A DNA stretch of 64,000 nt from Limnochordales bacterium (lineage in GTDB: Bacteria > Bacillota > Limnochordia > Limnochordales > DUMU01), in contig JADBKP010000005.1 of assembly GCA_014896315.1 (NCBI GenBank), forward strand, positions 186,001 to 250,000, given 5' to 3'. The translations under genes and the position numbers were made by a program. The notes under the pieces were generated by a model that did no database searches, was not told where the DNA came from, and was given only the letters and a program-made list of their open reading frames with translations. This document shows positions 56,013 through 63,362 of this stretch, piece by piece. The number at the start of each line of letters is the position of its first letter. Positions within the stretch are counted from its first letter, which is position 1.

Positions 56013-57362
56013 GTGTTCACTGGAAGGAAGGCAGGGCACAAAGCGCGTACAGGGGCGGCGCAGGTGCTGGTTGGGGGTCTGGGGATCGCGGCGCTGCTCG
56101 GGTTCGTTGTCGCCGGTCCGGCAGCCGCGGCGACAAAGGTTACCATTGTTCACTACGGATACTACTGGCATGGGGAGGCGTGGCGTAACTTCGTTGACTG
56201 GGCGGCCAGGGAGTTTGAGAAGAGCCATCCCAACATCGACATTCAGATCACCGTAGCGGGCGGCCCAAACCAGGGAGCCTACGATCAGAAGCTTGTCAGC
56301 ATGATTGCTGGTGGCACTCCTCCCGACGTCGCTGAGATGAATGCCAACCAAGCTCATAGCTTTGTCAGCCAGGATGTCTTCCTTGATCTGCGACCCCTGA
56401 TGGCAAAGGAAAAGAGCCTTTCCTGGGATGTTTTTTCGCCCGCAGCGGTGCAGATGGCTACCTGGACCGATGGCCGCATCTGGGGCGTTCCGATCGACGT
56501 CTTCCCCACGTTCACCTTTTTCAACCAGGATCTCTTCGAGGAAACCGGATTGCAGACGCCGGTAGACCTTGGGCCCAAGGGTTGGACATGGGATGCACTG
56601 CTCAAGGCAGCCACCCGGCTGACCGTTGATACCAACGGCGACGGGATCATGGACCGGTACGGCCTGGATCGGCTGTGGGCCTGGTGGGGTGCGGCAGTAC
56701 ATCAGGCCGGCGGAGAGCTCTATAACAGGACGATTAACCCGACCCGGGCTACCTACAACACCCCTGCGGTCATCCAGGGGCTCAAGTTTGTGCAGGATCT
56801 GTACTGGAAGTACAAGGTAGCAGTGCCCAACACCACGGGTACATCGTCGACTCACACCTTCTGGTTTGGCAACGTGGGGATATCGACGGTTGACGGCCCC
56901 GGTCGTATCGGGGCGTCCCTGCGGGACGTCAAGTTCACCTGGGATGTAGGCCCGCAGCCGCGCGGTCCGGCACGGGGTGGTAGCCGGTTTACCATGGATG
57001 CCATCGAAGTGTTGGCCAGCACTAAGCACCCCGCGGAGGTCTGGGAGTGGGTTAAGTTCCTGACCACCAATGAAACCGTCGTACGCCGCTTTGTGGCCGA
57101 TACCGGCCGCCTGCCGGCGCTCAAATCGGTACAGGGTGAGTATACCCGGCTTGTGCCTTACGGTCCCCGCCATGCTGCCTACATGGCCTACGAGGCCGCC
57201 AATCCCGAAAGCGCTCCGGTTTACCTGATTCCGCGAGCCATGGAGGTCGATGCCATCAAGAACCCGCTTATCCAGCAGGTGCTCGATGGCACGAGAGATC
57301 CGGCCGCGGTGGTGGTGGAGATCGACGAGAAACTAAACCGGCTCTTTGCGAGTCAGAAGTAG
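56013..57362 (+). CDS. extracellular solute-binding protein, family 1
   Basis: 449-residue sugar-type binding protein. GTG start behind GGAGG/CAGGAGAG; Sec signal ending VVAGPAAAATK. Mature part: VTIVHYGYYWHGEAWRNFVDWA, NPIDI-like SHPNIDIQIT, GGTPPDVAEMNANQ, GKGWTWDALLKAATRLT-like KGWTWDALLKAATRLT and MDAIEVLASTKHPAEVWEWVKFL, all typical. As with the protein at 1667-2995, no permease is next to it; the next gene faces it. A second, strongly SD-led ATG at 55954 opens another frame across this start (see findings). Ligand unknown. Confidence 0.88.
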   Translation: MFTGRKAGHKARTGAAQVLVGGLGIAALLGFVVAGPAAAATKVTIVHYGYYWHGEAWRNFVDWAAREFEKSHPNIDIQITVAGGPNQGAYDQKLVSMIAGGTPPDVAEMNANQAHSFVSQDVFLDLRPLMAKEKSLSWDVFSPAAVQMATWTDGRIWGVPIDVFPTFTFFNQDLFEETGLQTPVDLGPKGWTWDALLKAATRLTVDTNGDGIMDRYGLDRLWAWWGAAVHQAGGELYNRTINPTRATYNTPAVIQGLKFVQDLYWKYKVAVPNTTGTSSTHTFWFGNVGISTVDGPGRIGASLRDVKFTWDVGPQPRGPARGGSRFTMDAIEVLASTKHPAEVWEWVKFLTTNETVVRRFVADTGRLPALKSVQGEYTRLVPYGPRHAAYMAYEAANPESAPVYLIPRAMEVDAIKNPLIQQVLDGTRDPAAVVVEIDEKLNRLFASQK

Positions 57363-57399
57363 TGGCCGGCAGCTACCCAGCTACCCGGTATTCGCACAA

Positions 57400-57426
57400 C
57401 CAGGGGGGCAAGCATGCCCCCCCTGG
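57400..57426. terminator. bidirectional terminator hairpin
   Basis: CCAGGGGGGCA (57400-57410) pairs with TGCCCCCCCTGG (57415-57426, one extra C) around a 4-base loop. It lies 37 bases after the solute-binding protein stop and 2 bases after the stop of the convergent DUF4855 gene, so it can serve both. U-tracts are weak (CTTT on the plus side). Confidence 0.65.
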
Positions 57427-57428
57427 CT

Positions 57429-59678
57429 TTACTCGGCTGGGGTGGGCTTGCCCGGCTCAAGCCAGGCTTCCAGCAGTGCACCGGCTCCGATGAAAGAGAG
57501 CTCCCAGTCTCCCCCGCCGGGTACAGGCACGATGATCTCCGATGTGCCGCCGCCGACGCGGCCCGAAGCCACCTCCGCACTGTCGCCCTGCTGCCTGAGC
57601 TTCCAGTCCAGTTTGACTACCGCGGTGGTCCGCAAACGAAGGGTGTACGGCCGGCCGTCACCTGGTACTGCTACCCGCAGACTCCCCTGGCCCACGATCC
57701 GCCGGCTTGTTCCTACGGGCTTGCCTGTGAACTTCCATGCCGGACCGGGAAGTATCGAGACACCCACCGGCCGCCAGGCCGCGGCTGTATCCCCTTCACT
57801 GCCAAACGTAGTTACGAAGGGTGCATCCGCGGGGTGAATCCAGACGGTCGATACTTTGCTTCCGGCCGGCAGGTCGGCCGGCTTGAGGCTGCCGCTGCCG
57901 TCACCTGCCAGGGTACCGGGCGCTATCTCATACACTCTGGACCATCCTTCTTCCGTCTGAATACCCACGAGCAGGGGGCGGGAGTCGTCCGCACCGCTCC
58001 AGATGACCTTGCCTTCCGCCTCACTCCAGTGCACTCCCGGGAGCAAGGCTCCCTCCTGGGCCACCAGTGCCTGCGGATCGGTCTTCGCCCAGAGCTGGGC
58101 TGATTGAGAATCCCAACTCGCCACCCATTGAGTGGACCGGGCCCAGCTGGCATGGAGCTCTACCGGCGTGGAGAAGGTTATGTGGTAGCTCAGACGGCCA
58201 ACCGGTATATCGTCTACTCCCCGCTTCAGGACGGAACTGGGGATCATGTACCAGCGGGTATGCAGTTCTCCATCCAGAGGGTACGTTCCCAATATCACTT
58301 CGCTGCCGTCCTTCGCAGTCAGGGTTATGGTCCCTTTGGCCTGCCGGCCGCTACCGCTTCCGTTGCCAGATGAGCCGCTCGCAGCCTGTGCTTTTTGCGC
58401 GTCGGGGCCGAAGGCGCGGAAGGTAAGGATGAGCCAGTAGGTCTGATTCGGATCAGGTTCGACCAGGCGCAGTGTGGTGACCGCGGTCGGCTCTTCCCCC
58501 CGTCCGATCCACAGCCCCTGGGGGATGATAGAGTCGCTGAGGAATTGGAGCCGCAGGGCTGCCTCGAACTCCCCGCTTCCGGGTCCCAGCCAGCGTGCTC
58601 CGAGGATTAGTGAACGGGGTGCATAACGATCGCGTACAAAGGCAAAGGTCTCCTCGTACAGCTGTCGCAGGGCGGATATGGGTGAACGGGCCACCGTCGC
58701 GTACCCTCCGCCACCTTCATAGTAAGCAAGGGGGAGCGCGGAATAACCATAGGTTTTGCCGGAAGCGAGGTAGTGATGGTATCGCGCTGTTCTCCATCCG
58801 CGTTCGGCGACGCCGTTATCGAACTCGATTTCAACTGATGCGCCCTGACCCAAAGCGAAGGTTACGGTCTCATCCAGATCCTGAGTGTCGTATCCGCGCA
58901 GCCGGTCAGCCCAGAGGAAGTTGGGCTGCAGCCAGAGAGCATCCAAAGGCAGCCGTCCTGCTGCCCATTCCTGAACTTGCGGGCGATTTGGATGGCCCAC
59001 GTCGTAAGGGATCCAGACCAGCAAGAGCCGCGACCTTTCCACCGGCTCCCGCCCGGTTAACGAATGGATATACGCCGCAGTCAACTCGGCCGCTTTCCGA
59101 TTGACCGGGTCACGGATGCCCTCGTCAAACCAGTAATAGCCGGCAAGCTGCAGGTGCTGGAACCCGGCAGCAGCGAACCGATCCCGGGTCTCTTCGACAA
59201 ACTTCCGGGCAGACTCTGCCCTGGCCTCGCCGGTCGTTCCCGCAAGCTCTGGCAACGATATGTATACCTGGTAGCGGAAGTCTGGGTCGGCTTGCAGCCC
59301 TGCTACCTGCGCGGCGGCCGCCTCCAGAGCGTACAACATCTGGCCCGGTGCAAAAAGAGCCTCTTCCCAATGGGGCGACTTGCGGTCGGAGATCGACAGG
59401 AAGAGAAAACCGTCGAAGAAGGGAGCGGCTTGCGGTTCACCATTCCGGTTGAGGTAGGCGACATACGGCAGCAGCGTGCTGACATCAATACTACTTCCCT
59501 GGCGGTAGTAAATGAGCACAGTATCCGCGGGAACTGGCCAGCTCGCCGCCGGCAGGCTTCGTTCGGAAGGCTGCGCTGCCGCCAGCGCGCCTGCGACCGC
59601 CAGATCGCCCCCGATCAGCAAGATACCTCCCAGCACCAGTCCGATGAATAATACTGCTCTGCTATCACCGGGCCCCAC
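57429..59678 (-). CDS. DUF4855 protein, secreted glycosidase-like
   Basis: 749 residues; GTG start behind AGGAGGGG. One N-terminal helix/signal (AVLFIGLVLGGILLIGGDLAVAGALA). Residues about 50-370 form the DUF4855 domain: LIYYRQGSSIDVSTLLPYVAYL, DGFLFLSI, YQVYISLP, GFQHLQLAGYYWFDEGI, LLVWIPYD, ALWLQPNFLWAD, GASVEIEFDNG and YYEGGGGYATVARS. Its acidic positions suggest a TIM-barrel glycosidase, but activity is unproved. The C-terminal 370 residues are beta-rich, with a Gly/Ser linker (ASGSSGNGSGSG) and strands that look like sugar-binding or Ig modules. Confidence 0.85.
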   Translation of the reverse strand: MGPGDSRAVLFIGLVLGGILLIGGDLAVAGALAAAQPSERSLPAASWPVPADTVLIYYRQGSSIDVSTLLPYVAYLNRNGEPQAAPFFDGFLFLSISDRKSPHWEEALFAPGQMLYALEAAAAQVAGLQADPDFRYQVYISLPELAGTTGEARAESARKFVEETRDRFAAAGFQHLQLAGYYWFDEGIRDPVNRKAAELTAAYIHSLTGREPVERSRLLLVWIPYDVGHPNRPQVQEWAAGRLPLDALWLQPNFLWADRLRGYDTQDLDETVTFALGQGASVEIEFDNGVAERGWRTARYHHYLASGKTYGYSALPLAYYEGGGGYATVARSPISALRQLYEETFAFVRDRYAPRSLILGARWLGPGSGEFEAALRLQFLSDSIIPQGLWIGRGEEPTAVTTLRLVEPDPNQTYWLILTFRAFGPDAQKAQAASGSSGNGSGSGRQAKGTITLTAKDGSEVILGTYPLDGELHTRWYMIPSSVLKRGVDDIPVGRLSYHITFSTPVELHASWARSTQWVASWDSQSAQLWAKTDPQALVAQEGALLPGVHWSEAEGKVIWSGADDSRPLLVGIQTEEGWSRVYEIAPGTLAGDGSGSLKPADLPAGSKVSTVWIHPADAPFVTTFGSEGDTAAAWRPVGVSILPGPAWKFTGKPVGTSRRIVGQGSLRVAVPGDGRPYTLRLRTTAVVKLDWKLRQQGDSAEVASGRVGGGTSEIIVPVPGGGDWELSFIGAGALLEAWLEPGKPTPAE

Positions 59679-59865
59679 AACGGATCACCCCTCCTGCTTA
59701 ATCGTCTTACCTTATGCCGGTAATAAGGCCGCACCCAGGCCGCCGGCTTTCGGCCAACTCAGCGACTGCGGTGAACAACAAAGCGGCCGGGTGCGGTGAG
59801 TGGATGGTCGAACCTACCAATCGCTGATTGTGCATTCTACAGTGAACGGTCCTTTCCTTGTCCTC

Positions 59866-59894
59866 TTGACAGTCGGCAGGCGGGCAATTAAGGT
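59866..59894 (+). promoter_or_regulatory. sigma-A promoter of the second MFS gene
   Basis: Consensus TTGACA (59866-59871), a 17-base spacer and TAAGGT (59889-59894). It predicts a start near 59901, about 50 bases before the ATG. The rest of 59679-59865, between the divergent DUF4855 gene and this promoter, shows no gene. Confidence 0.65.
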
Positions 59895-59899
59895 AGACA

Positions 59900-59914
59900 G
59901 ACAAGGGCCTTGTC
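59900..59914 (+). promoter_or_regulatory. operator-like palindrome at the transcript start
   Basis: GACAAGG-G-CCTTGTC, a perfect 7+1+7 palindrome six bases after the -10. Its place at +1 suits a repressor. No regulator gene is adjacent, so the protein would be encoded elsewhere. Confidence 0.5.
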
Positions 59915-59949
59915 CCATCCTCATGCTGGGGTTATGTGTGGAGCGCAAG

Positions 59950-61467
59950 ATGTTGAGTAGAGATGCCGTAGGTGCTGGCGAGGCAGGAGTTGCCAGCTCT
60001 TCCCGGTGGGTTATACTGACCGCTCTTGCCGTCGGCACGATCATGGGGCCGCTCGATAGCAGCGTGGTCAACATTGCGTTGCCGCAGATTCAGGCCGCGT
60101 TTGGAGTGGACCTGGCTGCTGTCGAGTGGGTCTCCATGATCTACTTGTTCGTCATCAGTTCTCTGTTGCTGACGTTTGGCCGCGTGGGCGATCTTTACGG
60201 GCATCGCTCTGTATATCTGGCAGGCTTCACGGTTTTTACCGCGGGTTCACTGTTGTGCAGCATCGCCCCGTCACTCCCGGTCCTGCTGGTCTCCCGGGGC
60301 ATTCAGGCCGTCGGAGCGAGTATGTTGATGGCCGCCGGACCGGCCATCCTTACCGAAGTCTTCCCGCCGCGAGAACGCGGTCAGGCGCTGGGGCTTAACG
60401 CCATGGTGGTGGCGGTTGGCTTGGCGATGGGGCCGATCGCGGGTGGCTACCTGGTTGACCATCTGGGGTGGCGTGCCATTTTCTACATAAACTTGCCCAT
60501 TGGTCTGCTCGGGACTGCCTGGGCCTCTCGGGTGCTGCCAAAGGTTGCCCCGGCAGCCGCAAGCGAAGGCGGATTGCACCAGCGGACCCGGTTCGATTAT
60601 GGGGGAGCTACTCTCCTTGCTATTGCTTTGGGAGCTCTGCTGCTTGCCATCAGCCAGGGTCAGAACTGGAGCTGGGGATCGATGCCCGTGATAGGACTCT
60701 TGGTGGGAGGGGTATTGTCGCTTGTTCTTTTTGTCCATACCGAGCGACAGAACCCGGCCTCCCTGGTCGACCTGAGCCTTTTCCGCCAGCGCCTTTTCGC
60801 TGCTGCCAACGCCAGCGCGCTCTTGAACTACCTGACGCAATACATGGTCACGTTCTTGATGCCCTTCTACCTGCAGAACTTGCTCGGTCTTCCTCCCAGT
60901 CGTGCCGGTGAACTGTTGATTGCCTACCCGCTGGCGGTGATGCTGGTCGCCCCGCTGGCCGGATGGCTCTCAGATAGAATCGGCTCGCTCTATCTGGCCG
61001 CGACGGGAATGGGAGTAATGTCATTGGCCGCGTTGTGCCTCAGCCAGCTGAACGCGGCTGCTACTGCCTCCGACGTTCTCTGGCGGCTCAGCCTGTTTGG
61101 GATCGGCAGCGGACTCTTCCAGTCGCCTAACAACAACGCGATCATGGGCAGCGTTCCGCGTCCGCGCCTGGGCCAGGCATCGGGGATGCTGGCCACCATG
61201 CGGAATATGGGGATGGTACTGGGGATTGCGGTGAGCGGAGCAACCTTCAGCGGGCGGCTGGCGGTGCATCTGCGGGACCTGGGAGTAGCCCACGTGGCCC
61301 AAGATGTGGCCGCGGCCGACATCCTGCGCCGGCAGGCTTTCGTGATGAGTCTGCACGACACCTTTCTCGTTGCGGCGGCGCTGGCCGCGTTCGGAGTAGT
61401 AACCTCCCTTGTGCGCGGTCGCAGCCTTCCACAACCTGGACAGCGGAGTAGGATCGAGGCCAGGTAG
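59950..61467 (+). CDS. EmrB/QacA-type MFS drug exporter (14 helices)
   Basis: 505 residues. DHA2-family marks: WVILTALAVGTIMGPLDSSVVNIALPQI (helix 1, motif D-like), GRVGDLYGHRSVYLAG (motif A), SRGIQAVGASMLMAAGPAILTE (motif B) and MGPIAGGYLVDHLGWRAIFYINLPIG (motif C, antiporter signature). About 14 helices. ATG 59950 has GGAG six bases upstream; ATG 59923 is an alternative. It is likely a proton-driven exporter of toxic compounds. Single gene with its own promoter and palindrome. Confidence 0.93.
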   Translation: MLSRDAVGAGEAGVASSSRWVILTALAVGTIMGPLDSSVVNIALPQIQAAFGVDLAAVEWVSMIYLFVISSLLLTFGRVGDLYGHRSVYLAGFTVFTAGSLLCSIAPSLPVLLVSRGIQAVGASMLMAAGPAILTEVFPPRERGQALGLNAMVVAVGLAMGPIAGGYLVDHLGWRAIFYINLPIGLLGTAWASRVLPKVAPAAASEGGLHQRTRFDYGGATLLAIALGALLLAISQGQNWSWGSMPVIGLLVGGVLSLVLFVHTERQNPASLVDLSLFRQRLFAAANASALLNYLTQYMVTFLMPFYLQNLLGLPPSRAGELLIAYPLAVMLVAPLAGWLSDRIGSLYLAATGMGVMSLAALCLSQLNAAATASDVLWRLSLFGIGSGLFQSPNNNAIMGSVPRPRLGQASGMLATMRNMGMVLGIAVSGATFSGRLAVHLRDLGVAHVAQDVAAADILRRQAFVMSLHDTFLVAAALAAFGVVTSLVRGRSLPQPGQRSRIEAR

Positions 61468-61506
61468 TACGACCCGGCCTCCAGGTCGCGTGCGCCCTGC
61501 CGGGCG

Positions 61507-62394
61507 CTAGAAAGGCAGGCTGTTGACGGCCCGGTCGATCCCTTCGTCGTTGCCTGTCCAGGCCAGCCAGCCGCTGGTAGCCGAGCCGGTTCCCCCCGTT
61601 TGTCGCAGTTCTAGCGGACAGATGCTCTGGTAGTCACAGAAGCGACACAGCGGGTTAGCGATGGGCAGGAACTGGTCGTCGGCGCGGATTTTCCGGACCA
61701 GCTCGCGCAAGTAGCGCCGCACCCCTTCCACCTCTTCGCGGGTGAACGTGGCGGTATACGGGGTCGGGGTCTGCAAATAGAGATAGCTGATGCGCCCCAC
61801 CGGCCGTCCGAAGGTACTCTCGGCCATCAGCCAGTAGGCTGGCAGCTGGAGATCGCTGCGCAGGTATCCGGCACTGGCTGGCGGTTTGCCCGTCTTGTAA
61901 TCGATCAGATGCAGGCGACCGTCGGGGTCGATGTCGATCCGGTCGATCTTGCCCAGCAGGCCGCTGTCGTCATCAAGCGGCGACTCCACCCATTCTTCGA
62001 GCTTGAACGGCCGGCCGCTCGTATCATGATGGGTGAAGAACTGGCGGAGCAGCTCAAGCCCTTTGAGGCCAAACTCCCGCTCCGTGGCCACATCGGTGAA
62101 GGTCTCTTGGCGTTTGCCGTCGACCGCCCAGGCCCGGCGAAAGAGATTGTGCAGCACCTCGAGGCTCCGCTCGGAGGGGTCGAGTTCAAAGAAGCGGCGC
62201 AGGGCCGCGTGGATCTGGTTCCCGAGGAACAACTCGGGGCGGGGCTTCTCAAACTGGGGGGCAAGATTATCAATGTAGATGAACCGATACTTGCGCGGAC
62301 AGGTCTCATATGTTTTGAGGCGACTGGGACTATACTTCTCCAACGTGATCCCTTCCAAGGCCAGTGGTTTTCCGGCAAGAGAGTTCCAGTCCAT
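61507..62394 (-). CDS. PD-(D/E)XK nuclease, RecB/Cas4-like with Fe-S cysteines
   Basis: 295 residues. Start YSPSRLKTYETCPRKYRFIY is the usual opening of this nuclease family (PDDEXK_1). Catalytic part: His region FLGNQIHAALRRFF, Asp in LLGKIDRIDID, and LIDYKTGKPP (the D-x-K pair). One Cys (ETCPRKY) plus CRFCDYQSIC near the end give the 1+3 cysteine layout that holds a 4Fe-4S cluster in AddB and Cas4. ATG 62394 (MDWNSLAG) with AGGT close upstream; a TTG at 62457 would add 21 residues. No helicase or CRISPR gene is near. Single-strand or DNA repair nuclease; partner unknown. Confidence 0.88.
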   Translation of the reverse strand: MDWNSLAGKPLALEGITLEKYSPSRLKTYETCPRKYRFIYIDNLAPQFEKPRPELFLGNQIHAALRRFFELDPSERSLEVLHNLFRRAWAVDGKRQETFTDVATEREFGLKGLELLRQFFTHHDTSGRPFKLEEWVESPLDDDSGLLGKIDRIDIDPDGRLHLIDYKTGKPPASAGYLRSDLQLPAYWLMAESTFGRPVGRISYLYLQTPTPYTATFTREEVEGVRRYLRELVRKIRADDQFLPIANPLCRFCDYQSICPLELRQTGGTGSATSGWLAWTGNDEGIDRAVNSLPF

Positions 62395-62476
62395 TTTACC
62401 TGATTCCCGCCGGGTGCGACGGCCTTGTGACTGTGCGGGGAGAAGTCCGGCTGTCAAATGGGAAAGGAGGTGCTAT

Positions 62477-62491
62477 ATGATTGTGGCATGA
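62477..62491 (+). CDS. four-codon SD-led leader ORF
   Basis: AAAGGAGGTG (62463-62472), a perfect anti-16S match, then CTAT and ATG ATT GTG GCA TGA (MIVA). The TGA overlaps the ATG of the next small frame (ATGA), a translational-coupling arrangement. Too short to be a working protein; likely a regulatory leader or an artefact. Confidence 0.3.
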   Translation: MIVA

Positions 62492-62649
62492 GAAGGAGCC
62501 AGGCGGCGACCGTTAGCAGCCGGAGTTCACGGGTCCGGCACGGCCACCGGCCGCAGCATGGGGTGAGAAGCCGGGCAGGAGTCTCCCGAAGGCTGGCCGG
62601 GCGGAATGGTGATATTTGCCAGGATCAAAATAAAGAGAGAAAGAGGTAA
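62488..62649 (+). CDS. possible 53-aa arginine-rich peptide
   Basis: From ATG 62488 (overlapping the MIVA stop) to TAA 62647-62649, 10 bases before the NYN gene start. The product is Arg/Ser/Gly-rich (MRRSQAATVSSRSSRVRHG...), very basic, without a known family. In GC-rich DNA such frames can be chance; the coupled, SD-led context is the only support. The region also contains an inverted repeat GCCGGA / TCCGGC (62519-62524, 62534-62539). Confidence 0.25.
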   Translation: MRRSQAATVSSRSSRVRHGHRPQHGVRSRAGVSRRLAGRNGDICQDQNKERKR

Positions 62650-62659
62650 AAGGAGTGCG

Positions 62660-63211
62660 ATGAAGAGTAAAAAAAGGGTGGCGATCTTTATTGACGGTTC
62701 GAACATGTTTTATGCCCAACGGGCCCTGGGATGGCGCATCGACTGGGCCAAAGTACTGACCTTCTTCTCTCGCGATAAGGAACTGTATAACGGCTTTTAC
62801 TACGCGGCCGAAAATGAGGGAGAGTATGCCCAGGAGTCGTTCTTGCGGGCGCTCACCCATATGGGCTATATAGTGCGCCGGCGTCCGCTGAAGAGTATCG
62901 TCGACCAAGAAACGGGACTGACTCTGTACAAGGCTAATCTGGATGTTGATATCGTAGTTGACATGTTGTCAACTATGGATCTGTACGATGTGGCGGTTTT
63001 GATGAGCGGGGATGGTGATTTCGAACGGGCTTTTGAATATCTCCGTTCCCGGGGGAAAGAGGTACACTGCGCTTCGATACGCACCATGATCTCGTTTGAA
63101 CTCCTGAACTCGTCAGACTCCCCCCGTTACTTCCTGGAAGACCTTAAGGCTGAGCTGCAGCGAACGACGGAAAGTCCGGAGTTTGGGACTTCCCTGGGTC
63201 AGGGAGCGTGA
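62660..63211 (+). CDS. NYN-domain (LabA/DUF88) protein
   Basis: 183 residues. The PIN-like NYN domain is plain: VAIFIDGSNMFYAQRALGWRIDW, then YAAENEGEYAQESF, KANLDVDIVVDMLST and YDVAVLMSGDGDFERAFEYLRSRGKEVHCAS; the Asp residues (DGSN, DVDIV, SGDGDF) form the expected metal site of a ribonuclease. ATG 62660 has AAAGGAG five bases upstream. LabA/LimkainB-like proteins are thought to cleave RNA or regulate expression; the role in bacteria is uncertain. Divergent from the Cas4/RecB-like nuclease and followed by a hairpin. Confidence 0.9.
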   Translation: MKSKKRVAIFIDGSNMFYAQRALGWRIDWAKVLTFFSRDKELYNGFYYAAENEGEYAQESFLRALTHMGYIVRRRPLKSIVDQETGLTLYKANLDVDIVVDMLSTMDLYDVAVLMSGDGDFERAFEYLRSRGKEVHCASIRTMISFELLNSSDSPRYFLEDLKAELQRTTESPEFGTSLGQGA

Positions 63212-63212
63212 G

Positions 63213-63229
63213 CCGGCGGCGCCCGCCGG
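63213..63229 (+). terminator. GC hairpin after the NYN gene
   Basis: CCGGCGG-CGC-CCGCCGG, a perfect 7-base stem beginning one base after the stop codon. No T-run follows, so termination is possible but not certain. Confidence 0.45.
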
Positions 63230-63262
63230 GGGCGAGGGTCAGGTACGAGCCATACTAGCCAG

Positions 63263-63284
63263 AGCCCGGACGGAGCCCGGACGG
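63263..63284 (+). repeat. tandem 11-base repeat
   Basis: AGCCCGGACGG occurs twice back to back in the space before the last gene. A TTGACA at 63329-63334 lies further on but has no -10 at proper distance. Function unknown. Confidence 0.6.
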
Positions 63285-63362
63285 AGAGCCTCTGCGAGCC
63301 GGGCCGGGGGGTGGCAAGCGAGAGAGTCTTGACAGCACTCGATCTTGATAAGGATGTGGACC

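Noticed and set aside
57429-57431. Readthrough fusion of the SBP and DUF4855 genes
   Set aside because: They are on opposite strands and separated by a hairpin terminator.
63263-63284. CRISPR or attachment site from the tandem 11-mer
   Set aside because: Only two units without spacers, and no integrase or cas gene nearby.
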